From the NCBI RefSeq assembly GCF_900545795.1, contig NZ_URAR01000012.1, positions 1 to 64,000 of the forward strand: DNA of 64,000 bases, in the 5' to 3' direction. The position numbers were made by a program, and so were the translations under genes. Of the stretch, positions 52,060-59,457 are shown one piece after another. Under the pieces are notes generated by a model. The model saw only the letters and a program-made list of their open reading frames with translations. It was not told the DNA's origin and ran no database searches. Source of the stretch: an uncultured Veillonella sp. (GTDB lineage: Bacteria; Bacillota; Negativicutes; Veillonellales; Veillonellaceae). The first letter of the stretch is position 1; the number at the start of each line of letters is the position of its first letter.

Positions 52060-53090
52060 CCTCGGCTCCTCCGTTTCAATAGATACAAGAAAAATGGCGC
52101 CCCTAAGAAGGATAGGAATATCCCCACTGGTATTTCCATAGGACTAAATATAGTTCTCGCAAAGGTATCTGCTCCAACTAGTAAAGCCGCACCAAATACG
52201 GCAGAAGCTGGTAATAAGTATTCAAAATCAGAACCTACGATAAGTCGCATAATATGAGGTACAATAAGCCCTACAAAGCCGAGTAAGCCAGCTACACTGG
52301 CAGAGGATGCAGCTAAAATAGCCGATAAAAAGATTAGAATAAAACGCGTGCGTTTTAAATTAATCCCCAAGCTCAAAGCTACTTCATCACCCATTTGAAG
52401 GGCATTTAATTTTCGATAATTCCACAAGGTACCTAAAAGGCCAATAATGCTATAAGGCAATACAATCCACACATAGGACCAGCGTGCCCCTGCAAAACCA
52501 CCGGCAAGCCAGTTAACGGCGCCTTGAATACGGTCTGGGAATGCTACCCACAAAGCTGTTGTGCCACCGCCAAAGAAAGCGGCTACTGCTACACCTGCTA
52601 AGATAAGGCGCAAAGGATTAATGCCTCTATCCCAAGCCAATAAAAATACAATCGCCAATGCCACTAAAGCACCTATAAAGGCCGCTAAAGGCACCCAGTA
52701 AATAAAGGCTGGTGCTAAAATCATTACTGCCATAGCAGCCACCCCGGCACCAGCAGTAACGCCAATAATCCCTGGATCGGCCAATGGATTATGCAATACG
52801 CCTTGCAAAATGCAGCCTGCCAAGGCTAAGTTCATGCCCACTAATGCGGCACATATAACGCGAGGTAAGCGCAAATAATACACAATTCGCTCCGTATCAT
52901 TAGAGCCTTGCCCTTGTAATAATAAGGATAATTCCTGTAAGCTAACTGGAATGGCCCCATATAAAATACCCGCTAAAGCAGCGATGAGTAAAAATAGCCC
53001 AGCTCCTGCATACGCTAGTTGACGACGTCGATACCGTCCATCTTTCGGCAGTGCTAACTGATTCTGTGCAGTCAACTCTTTGTTAGTCAT
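52056..53090 (-). CDS. FecCD-type ABC transporter permease
   Basis: Starts at the ATG at 53088-53090, directly behind a GGAGG site, giving 344 residues; a longer start would extend into the binding-protein gene. About ten membrane helices are predicted. Family blocks are YYLRLPRVICAALVGMNLAL, AGCILQGVLHNPLADPGIIG, GLVGFIGLIVPH-type AGLLGFVGLIVPHIMRLIVG and FARTIFSPMEIPVGIFLSFL. It forms the inner-membrane channel with the ATPase. It overlaps the upstream gene by eight bases, so the transporter genes are translationally coupled. Likely haem or iron-chelate import. Confidence 0.93.
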   Translation of the reverse strand: MTNKELTAQNQLALPKDGRYRRRQLAYAGAGLFLLIAALAGILYGAIPVSLQELSLLLQGQGSNDTERIVYYLRLPRVICAALVGMNLALAGCILQGVLHNPLADPGIIGVTAGAGVAAMAVMILAPAFIYWVPLAAFIGALVALAIVFLLAWDRGINPLRLILAGVAVAAFFGGGTTALWVAFPDRIQGAVNWLAGGFAGARWSYVWIVLPYSIIGLLGTLWNYRKLNALQMGDEVALSLGINLKRTRFILIFLSAILAASSASVAGLLGFVGLIVPHIMRLIVGSDFEYLLPASAVFGAALLVGADTFARTIFSPMEIPVGIFLSFLGAPFFLYLLKRRSRG

Positions 53091-54048
53091 TTGGGACCTC
53101 CTTTCCATATAAATCCTTGTACATAATATCCAGCGCTTCATTAATTGGCGTCCCTGGATTTAATGCAAATAAACCACCTGATAAATAGTAAATACGGCCT
53201 GTTTTAACAGCGGAAATATCCTGCCAAGCCGAACTCTCTAACATATCTCGCTTAAAGGTTTCAATGCTATCAGGCTTAGGTGTCATGGAAATGAAGAAAA
53301 TGACTTCCGGATTCTCTTTTATGATGTACTCCATACTGAGTGGCACATAATCGCCAGCGAGGCTACTATCTCGGTCGGCAATATTATGACCACCCAAAGT
53401 TTTTAGTAAATTACCACTAAACGAAGTATTCGTGGCCATGCTAAAACTGCCAGGCGACCCAAAGATAATGAGGGACTGGGGTCCTGTTTCTTCTTTAGTC
53501 AAGGCCACTACTTTATTATAATGATCTTCAGCGCGCTTGGCTGTTACATTGGCAACATCTTCATGACCGGTTAATTCCCCAAAGAAGCGAAGTGTATCTA
53601 CTACATCTTCATAGGTATTTAGATTATTAATATACAAGGGTATATTAGCCTGGCTTAGCATCTCGCGCAGATTGGTATTAAAAGGTACATTAACGCCAAT
53701 AACTAAATCCGGATGCATACCGATAATAGCTTCTACGCTAGGACTATGAAGACCCCCAATAGATGGCACATCAGCCGTCGCCGCCATAAGGTCTTTAGAA
53801 TAATATGAGGACTTAGGCTTACCTACTACTTTACCGCCTACTGCATAATACATATCTAAGTTTGCAATATTTAAGATAACAACGCGCTTCGGATGCGTTG
53901 GAATCTGAATCTCCGTGCCGGTTGCATCAACTACGGTACGCATAGTGCTTGGTTGAGCTGACTCATATTCATGAAAATTCATCCATCCTGCTAAAAATAC
54001 CAAGCAGGCCACTACAATACCTACCGGAATTATTAAATAACGCTTCAA
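53083..54048 (-). CDS. Periplasmic iron-chelate/haem binding protein
   Basis: The 321-residue protein starts with an N-terminal hydrophobic segment (YLIIPVGIVVACLVFLAGW), then the BtuF/TroA-type fold: VVDATGTEIQIPTHPKRVVI, VPSIGGLHSPSVEAIIGMHP, DLVIGVNVPFN and ENPEVIFFISMTP. A cysteine in VVAC could be a lipobox, but the hydrophobic residues after it make an uncleaved membrane anchor equally likely. It should hand haem or an iron chelate to the FecCD permease. It follows the ChuW-like gene by 24 bases and overlaps the permease gene. Ligand inferred from context. Confidence 0.88.
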   Translation of the reverse strand: MKRYLIIPVGIVVACLVFLAGWMNFHEYESAQPSTMRTVVDATGTEIQIPTHPKRVVILNIANLDMYYAVGGKVVGKPKSSYYSKDLMAATADVPSIGGLHSPSVEAIIGMHPDLVIGVNVPFNTNLREMLSQANIPLYINNLNTYEDVVDTLRFFGELTGHEDVANVTAKRAEDHYNKVVALTKEETGPQSLIIFGSPGSFSMATNTSFSGNLLKTLGGHNIADRDSSLAGDYVPLSMEYIIKENPEVIFFISMTPKPDSIETFKRDMLESSAWQDISAVKTGRIYYLSGGLFALNPGTPINEALDIMYKDLYGKEVPND

Positions 54049-54072
54049 ACCATCACCTACCTTACTAACATC

Positions 54073-55797
54073 TTATTTATTCTTTAGCACCTTCCCCATC
54101 GGACAAGCACTCGGATGCCCTGCCATAGTTGTGGCCTTATACATCCCTTGCGTATCATTTAATTCTTTTGCTGGACTTTCTGCACGATTAGCAAACTGCG
54201 CACGAATCATATGAGGATGTCCACTAGGATCGTCTTTTGGCACTCCTGCTGGGTGGCCTGCTCCATGAGGATGACCACCGGGATGTCCTTTTGGCACGCC
54301 TGCTGGGTGGCCCGCTCCATGAGGATGACCACCTGGATGTCCTTTTGGCACTCCTGCTGGATGGCCCATTCCCTGAGGATGTCCATGTACCTTGCCATCA
54401 TTTTGCGCCGCAATCTTCTCTTTTAACATAACAGACTCACCAGTCAATATATATTGAGCCATTTCAATAGTCGACTGTGTTAAGTTCACATGCCAGAATT
54501 CACCGGCCAACGTCAATTTATACATAACGCCATTGAAGCTGCAAAGGCCTCGCTCACACCATAAATCGAAGAGCCACGCTAAATCACCTAAACGCTCATC
54601 ATAGGCAATGAGAGGTCGCAAATCAAAATGACCTTGCTCCAATTGAGCCACAATAATATTGGCCATCTCCTGCAATGGCGATTGCTTCATCAATACCATA
54701 AAAGGCTTTTGACCTGCTTCTACCATGGCCTCATAAGGACCAAGAGCACGATGGAGCATCGTCATATAGCCACCTACATTGCCACCGGCACCACAGCCAA
54801 AGGGGAACATAGGATAGCCGCGCTTAGCCATTGTATTATAAAGGCTACGCTCCCGTGGAGAGCGGCTCCAATGGGCGGCACTTAAACGCTTAAAATTATA
54901 GGCATCTACAAATTCTCTAGCCATAGCAAACATCTGAGCCTGTTCCTTAGTAGTCGCCGCTGGCGAAATGCGCCCCTTTTGTATTTGTTTATTTAAATCA
55001 CTATTTTCAAATACATTTAACTGATATAAATCCATACCATCAATCGGTGCTGTCTCAAGAATTTTTAAGTCTTCCATCCATTTTTCAGGTGTTTGGTCAG
55101 GCAATCCATAAATTAAATCCACTACCAAGGAGCATTGATTATATTCTTTAATGGCAGCTAAACGCTGTAAAATAGTCTCCTGGTCATCTAAGCGCCCCAA
55201 TTGACGACGAATATCCGTGTGAAACGATTGCACACCTAAGGACATGCGATTCACTCCATTAGAGAACCAAGCCTCCATTTTTTCAGGCACTACATCATTG
55301 ATGCGGCCTTCTAAGGTGAGCTCATAATCATTAGCCAAAGGCAAGCAGTTCTGAATTGTCTTTAATAATCGCGCCGCATTATGCGCCGATAAAGAGGTCG
55401 GTGTGCCGCCTCCAATGAATACAGTTTGAATCAATCCATCCTTTACGCGTCTATGCGTTGCATCATGTTCTAATTCCTGAATGAGCAAATCAATGTAACG
55501 ATCTTCTGCTGATTGATTGGCTGCATTTTGGAAAAATCCACAGTACAAGCATTTTGTCTGACAAAATGGAATGTGTATATACGCAGACTGTAATTGTCCT
55601 TTTGTAGGCTCTTCCTCCATAAGTCGAGACCAAGTGCTTTGCGACTCCTCTGGACTCAACGGGCGGCCATTTAAACCTGCATGTACTACACGCTTTGCAT
55701 CAAAGGCTTCCATAAGCGGATTATCTGTGGACCGCCCAAATTGCATAATCCGTTGTTCCTCAGACATGCTGGCAAATAATTCTTCAGGTTTCATCAT
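54073..55797 (-). CDS. Radical SAM anaerobic haem-degrading methyltransferase (ChuW/HutW-like) with His-rich tail
   Basis: The 574-residue protein has the radical SAM cluster motif CQTKCLYC (Cys79, 83, 86), FIGGGTPTSL, MSLGVQSFHTDIRRQLGR and the HemN-like plan. The HutW/ChuW subfamily is suggested by FGCGAGGNVGGYM and by the transport genes around it. ChuW opens haem without oxygen, releasing iron and a linear tetrapyrrole. The core ends near residue 465. The tail is unusual: residues 478-531 hold three 18-residue His/Gly/Pro repeats, followed by GHPSACPMGK with a Cys-Pro motif, a common haem-regulatory signature. It lies 14 bases after exbD. The subfamily call is good; tail function is inferred. 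Confidence 0.85.
   Translation of the reverse strand: MMKPEELFASMSEEQRIMQFGRSTDNPLMEAFDAKRVVHAGLNGRPLSPEESQSTWSRLMEEEPTKGQLQSAYIHIPFCQTKCLYCGFFQNAANQSAEDRYIDLLIQELEHDATHRRVKDGLIQTVFIGGGTPTSLSAHNAARLLKTIQNCLPLANDYELTLEGRINDVVPEKMEAWFSNGVNRMSLGVQSFHTDIRRQLGRLDDQETILQRLAAIKEYNQCSLVVDLIYGLPDQTPEKWMEDLKILETAPIDGMDLYQLNVFENSDLNKQIQKGRISPAATTKEQAQMFAMAREFVDAYNFKRLSAAHWSRSPRERSLYNTMAKRGYPMFPFGCGAGGNVGGYMTMLHRALGPYEAMVEAGQKPFMVLMKQSPLQEMANIIVAQLEQGHFDLRPLIAYDERLGDLAWLFDLWCERGLCSFNGVMYKLTLAGEFWHVNLTQSTIEMAQYILTGESVMLKEKIAAQNDGKVHGHPQGMGHPAGVPKGHPGGHPHGAGHPAGVPKGHPGGHPHGAGHPAGVPKDDPSGHPHMIRAQFANRAESPAKELNDTQGMYKATTMAGHPSACPMGKVLKNK
54205..54366. repeat. Three 54-bp tandem repeats inside the ChuW-like gene
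   Basis: Units lie at 54313-54366, 54259-54312 and 54205-54258. The first two code for GHPAGVPKGHPGGHPHGA; the third is diverged (GHPAGVPKDDPSGHPHMI). The period keeps the frame. The first two copies are nearly identical at DNA level, so copy number may vary between strains. Confidence 0.92.
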
Positions 55798-55811
55798 GAG
55801 TTAGATTCCTT

Positions 55812-56213
55812 TCATTTATTGGTGGCTCCAATGGAGAATTTTTTAATCCCCGCCGAACGCACCATATCCATAATTGCTACAACTTGACCATGAGCAGCTC
55901 GTGCATCGGCCTGTAAAATAACGGCGATGGACGGATTCTCTTTTGCTTTTGTGGCTAAAAGTTGTCTAGCATCATCTGCACTGAAGGCTTTTGAATCAAT
56001 AACAATATGTCCTGCTGTATCTAATGATATTATAACAGGAACTTGCCGTTGTGTCTGTGCGGCTTGCGCCGTAGGAAGCTGAACATCGAGAGATTTTTGT
56101 GCTACTGTTTGAAGACTATTCATCATAAAAAAGACGAGTAAAAAGAAAATTATGTCAATCATAGGAATAATCATAAACATTGGTTTTTGCTTTAATCCTA
56201 ATTCTTTAAACAT
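55812..56213 (-). CDS. exbD: ExbD/TolR-type protein
   Basis: The 133-residue protein has a single N-terminal helix at about residues 15-32 (MIPMIDIIFFLLVFFMMN), with the essential aspartate in PMIDIIFFLLVFF. A periplasmic domain follows, with VPVIISLDTAGHIVIDSKAF and MDMVRSAGIKKFSIGAT. With ExbB it forms the proton-driven motor that energises TonB. It starts one base after exbB. TolR is the alternative name, but the haem context supports ExbD. Family firm. Confidence 0.92.
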   Translation of the reverse strand: MFKELGLKQKPMFMIIPMIDIIFFLLVFFMMNSLQTVAQKSLDVQLPTAQAAQTQRQVPVIISLDTAGHIVIDSKAFSADDARQLLATKAKENPSIAVILQADARAAHGQVVAIMDMVRSAGIKKFSIGATNK

Positions 56214-56214
56214 A

Positions 56215-56832
56215 TTAATTCCACTCCTTTTTTAATCCATTGGCGACCATAGCACAGGTTTTTTCAGAGTCTACTATAAAATGATCTAAGCGGTGACTGA
56301 AATAGGTGTACACCATAAAGGCAATAATAGCAACGCAAAGGCCTGTAGCCGTCGCAATGAGAGCTTCCCCAATACCGCCAGTAATAGCCGCTGCACCGCC
56401 GCCATTATCTAAGACTCCAAAGGTGCCAATCATGCCCGTAACAGTGCCTAACAAACCAAGTAATGGCGCCACTGTAACGATGGCACTTAAATAATCTAAA
56501 TAGCGTTTAAAAGATGACATTTCTAAAGTCATTTGCTCCATAAAGCTATTTTTTAAACTTGATTCAGATTCTCGATTTCGCATACCTGCCTGTACTACAC
56601 GGCTCATGGCGGATGGATATTGGGTGCACAATTCGTCCACTGTGTTCCAATCTTCAGATTTAATACTGTGGTAAACGCCATGAATCAATCCTTTTATACT
56701 TCGCGTATTATGTTTAAAATAATACCATCGTTCAATGGCAATAGCGATAGTCACCAAGGAAAGAAATAAAAGTGGATACATAACTAAACCACCTGTAATA
56801 AATAAGTGTAATACATATGCTAATGCTTCCAT
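56215..56832 (-). CDS. exbB: ExbB/TolQ-type proton channel protein
   Basis: Starts at the ATG at 56830-56832, with GGAGG just upstream, giving 205 residues. Three membrane helices are visible (about 10-32, 105-128 and 150-172). The family block LDYLSAIVTVAPLLGLLGTV with TGMIGTF and GGIGEALIATATGLCVAIIA covers the second and third helices. It is the proton-conducting partner of ExbD. It opens the seven-gene operon that ends with the flavodoxin. The promoter region carries TTGACT and an AT-rich stretch with a TGATAA half-site, compatible with iron control but not decisive. Confidence 0.93.
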   Translation of the reverse strand: MEALAYVLHLFITGGLVMYPLLFLSLVTIAIAIERWYYFKHNTRSIKGLIHGVYHSIKSEDWNTVDELCTQYPSAMSRVVQAGMRNRESESSLKNSFMEQMTLEMSSFKRYLDYLSAIVTVAPLLGLLGTVTGMIGTFGVLDNGGGAAAITGGIGEALIATATGLCVAIIAFMVYTYFSHRLDHFIVDSEKTCAMVANGLKKEWN

Positions 56833-56958
56833 TAATTTGACCTCCTCGTGCAAATATGTACACAACCATACCTGCTCTATATAAAATGATAACAAAAGTC
56901 AATTTCATCAAACTACCCCAAAAAGAGCACTTAGCTCCATTGGGTCAAGAAATTTCCA

Positions 56959-57930
56959 TCATGACATCTTATGTTTTAAACGATATTCCCTTGGATTACA
57001 GCCCATGATTTGCTTAAAGGCACCAGAGAATTTACTGCCATTTTCATAGCCCCAACGATTGGCAATAGCTAAAATTGTATCATCAGATTCCTTCAATTCT
57101 TTAGCTGCTGCACGCATGCGACACCGCTTTACATATTGATATATAGTTATGCCATAAACACCTTTAAAGCAGCGCTTCAACGCAGTCATAGACAAACGAT
57201 ACGTATTAGCTAACTCCTCAATTGTATAATGGCGCCCTAAATCATTCACAATAGTATCGTGAATGGCTTTTATCGTTTCCACTTGAGCTCGTTCAAAATA
57301 ATCGCGTTCATGACTCTCTACACTTTGTAATGTTCCTAATAGCACAAAGATCTCTACACATTTAACGCGTAAATACACTTCTGGTAATACTTGAGGCACA
57401 TTATATAAATCGAGACATAATTCCTTTAAACGCCCTGTATCCTTTATGAGACCAAACTCATGAGCTTCACAGAAGCGATTGCAAATCACTTCTAAGTCAA
57501 TAATTCCTTCGCCGACAAACTCATCTACTGCCTTTTGCGCTCGTGGCACATACACGGCTAAGGACAATCCTTTATAAAATCCTGTAGGGAAATAAGAGGA
57601 ATGCCGATATCCATCACTCTTTTTCCAACCAATAGACACATCGCCACTATTCATATATAAACATTTGCCATTTTCAAAGGAGCATTCAATACGTCCATCC
57701 TGACAAAAGTGAATTTCAAACAAACCAGACAAAGGCCTTGCATTATGAGTAATGCGCTCCATAACGACCTCATTATATACGAGTTCAATACCATCAAAGA
57801 CTTGCTCACTGATCATCTGAGCATGACCTGTTTCAGTAGTATATTCATAGACTTTACGATTGGGCAAAGACTCCAATAATTGAGTGCCACTATCCTGTAC
57901 CCTATCGCGAATTGACTCCATTGATTCCAT
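56959..57930 (-). CDS. AraC-family regulator, PchR-like
   Basis: Starts at the ATG at 57928-57930, behind an AAAGGAG site, giving 323 residues. The C-terminal two helix-turn-helix motifs are clear: YTIEELANTYRLSMTALKRC, FKGVYGITIYQYVKRCRMRA, and WGYENGSKFSGAFKQIMGCN followed by PREYR. The N-terminal domain (HFCQDGRIECSFENGKCLYM and YRHSSYFPTGFYKGLSLAVY) resembles PchR/YbtA, which activate siderophore or haem uptake genes on sensing a ligand. It precedes the exbB operon by about 125 bases, same strand. It may control the haem island; the effector is not known. Confidence 0.86.
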   Translation of the reverse strand: MESMESIRDRVQDSGTQLLESLPNRKVYEYTTETGHAQMISEQVFDGIELVYNEVVMERITHNARPLSGLFEIHFCQDGRIECSFENGKCLYMNSGDVSIGWKKSDGYRHSSYFPTGFYKGLSLAVYVPRAQKAVDEFVGEGIIDLEVICNRFCEAHEFGLIKDTGRLKELCLDLYNVPQVLPEVYLRVKCVEIFVLLGTLQSVESHERDYFERAQVETIKAIHDTIVNDLGRHYTIEELANTYRLSMTALKRCFKGVYGITIYQYVKRCRMRAAAKELKESDDTILAIANRWGYENGSKFSGAFKQIMGCNPREYRLKHKMS

Positions 57931-57995
57931 CCCAAAATCTCCTTTTCTCTCCATTACAACTCATGCATCTTTCGAGAGTTCAATGGAATAAAAAA

Positions 57996-58060
57996 AGACC
58001 TTTCCATACGTACATTACATAGATTATAAAAATCCATATACTGTACCTACAGAAAGGTCT
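57996..58060 (-). terminator. Terminator-like hairpin before the AraC gene
   Basis: The 9-base arms agacctttc (57996-58004) and gaaaggtct (58052-58060) pair perfectly around a 47-base loop that contains a smaller ctgta/tacag hairpin, followed by TTTTTTT on the minus strand. It ends about 65 bases before the AraC start. It could end tonB transcription or act as an attenuator for the regulator gene. Confidence 0.65.
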
Positions 58061-58148
58061 ATTCCTACCAACTACAAGCTGTATAGCCACTTACTTAGAG
58101 GGAACGTTAATACAGCCTACTACAAACAATAAGCAAACTTATATCTAC

Positions 58149-58202
58149 TCAATTTACTTATATAAATCTATTTACTTATATAAATCTATTTGCTTATATA
58201 AA
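58149..58202. repeat. Three 18-bp tandem repeats
   Basis: Units tctatttacttatataaa and near copies lie at 58149-58166, 58167-58184 and 58185-58202; more degenerate copies follow to about 58280. The tract is noncoding. Confidence 0.8.
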
Positions 58203-58423
58203 AATAAACTTACTTTTATTAAAACAATTTACTGCTATTAAAAATAATTTCACATGCATCAATAGTAATTTTACATGTATTACATCGTACTCTTACACTA
58301 CAGGTTACTCTCAATAATGAACCATAAAAAAACCTGTCAGTTAAAATTCAATTCATTATACTTTTATTGAAAATAATTGTCAATATTCTAATCAAATACC
58401 AAGTGTAAACTCACTGCTTTTAC

Positions 58424-59227
58424 TCACTCAGTTAACTGAAAGCTTAAAGGCACATCTATAGTTTGCGGTTCACCGCTGTCATTAGGATATGGTGTGGCTC
58501 TCTCTACAGCGCGCACAGCAGCCTGTTCTAATATGCTACTGCCAGAAGAACTCACTACATAGGCCGAAATTAGATTACCTGATGCATCTAATTCAGCACG
58601 AACTGTTACTTGACCTTCTATGCCACGGCGCACAGCTTGTGCAGGATAGGCTTTATTGCTATTAACGGCACTCCAAAAACCAGCTCCATCAAAATAACCG
58701 CCACCGGTACCAGAGCCTTCACCGTCATTTTCACCACTGCCACTACCAACGCCATCGCCAGTGCCCGTACCGCCGCCTGTGCCTGTACCAGCGCCATCAA
58801 CATCGCCCCCAACACCACTGCCATAACCCATACCATCGCCGGGCGCTACCGCTAAGGTACCTGCCCCTGGAGTGGCGCCATAAGCTGGTGCCGCCATTGG
58901 ATCTGAACTTGCTAGCGTAGGGGTACCACCAGCTGGCTCAGAATTTCCTCCTGTAGCTTGGCTCGTAGTGAGTTGATTTGTATGTACTTGACTCTGTAAA
59001 GCTGATTCTACACGCGCTGTTAATTCCTCTTGTTTTAGAGGAGGCGCAAAGGTAGATTCATGCACCGCTTCACTTTGAGCTGTATCTACCGATAAATCAA
59101 TTTCATAGGCCTCTTCATGCATAGACTGGCTCATGTGCCAACCTATAATCCCTATACAAAAAGCTGCCACTATATGAAAGCCTAAAGATCCTATAGCGGC
59201 CTTTCTCCATGAAAATACTTGTTCCAT
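58424..59227 (-). CDS. tonB: TonB-family energy transducer with glycine-rich linker
   Basis: The 267-residue protein has one N-terminal membrane helix (residues about 9-29, GSLGFHIVAAFCIGIIGWHM). A C-terminal TonB domain follows (about 190-267: NSNKAYPAQAVRRGIEGQVT, VRAELDASGNLISAYVVSSS and TPYPNDSGEPQTI). The periplasmic linker between them is glycine/aspartate-rich (GDGMGYGSGVGGDVDGAG and more), where E. coli TonB has Pro-Glu/Pro-Lys repeats. It links ExbB/ExbD energy to the receptors. It lies upstream of the AraC gene in the same direction. A ribosome binding site AAGGTGG precedes the start. Confidence 0.9.
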   Translation of the reverse strand: MEQVFSWRKAAIGSLGFHIVAAFCIGIIGWHMSQSMHEEAYEIDLSVDTAQSEAVHESTFAPPLKQEELTARVESALQSQVHTNQLTTSQATGGNSEPAGGTPTLASSDPMAAPAYGATPGAGTLAVAPGDGMGYGSGVGGDVDGAGTGTGGGTGTGDGVGSGSGENDGEGSGTGGGYFDGAGFWSAVNSNKAYPAQAVRRGIEGQVTVRAELDASGNLISAYVVSSSGSSILEQAAVRAVERATPYPNDSGEPQTIDVPLSFQLTE

Positions 59228-59330
59228 CCTATACCACCTTTATATGAGAATACTACTCAATAAGTTAATCATAACAAGTATATCCATGCGATTCTGCTCC
59301 AAAAAGACATTTATTCTTGTGCGTAAAAAA

Positions 59331-59359
59331 TGAGCTACTGCCCTTTAGGCAATAGCTCA
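59331..59359 (-). terminator. Intrinsic terminator after the exported-protein gene
   Basis: Stem tgagctactgcc (59331-59342) pairs with 59348-59359 with one mismatch around ctttа-type loop (five bases) and is followed by TTTTTT on the minus strand, about 100 bases past the stop codon. Confidence 0.82.
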
Positions 59360-59457
59360 TCACAAAAAGTCTTATAGTATCTTAACGCTTTTTAACCCTT
59401 CTATTTAAATTAAAGTCCCAAAAAGTCTCCATATTTTTGAAGTGTTATTCGAGAAAA

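Larger units (their letters stand above)
57931..58423. other. Gene-free gap with a hairpin and short tandem repeats
   Basis: The 490 bases upstream of the AraC gene hold the terminator-like hairpin at 57996-58060, the 18-bp repeats at 58149-58202, and a 7-base inverted pair acaggtt/aacctgt at 58300-58337. No coding frame is supported. Confidence 0.5.

Noticed and set aside
53083..54048. Binding protein as a clear lipoprotein
   Set aside because: VVAC could be a lipobox, but hydrophobic residues continue after the cysteine, so an uncleaved anchor is as likely.
54211..54431. Plus-strand frames opposite the histidine repeats
   Set aside because: They are antisense shadows of the 54-bp repeats, which keep all frames open.
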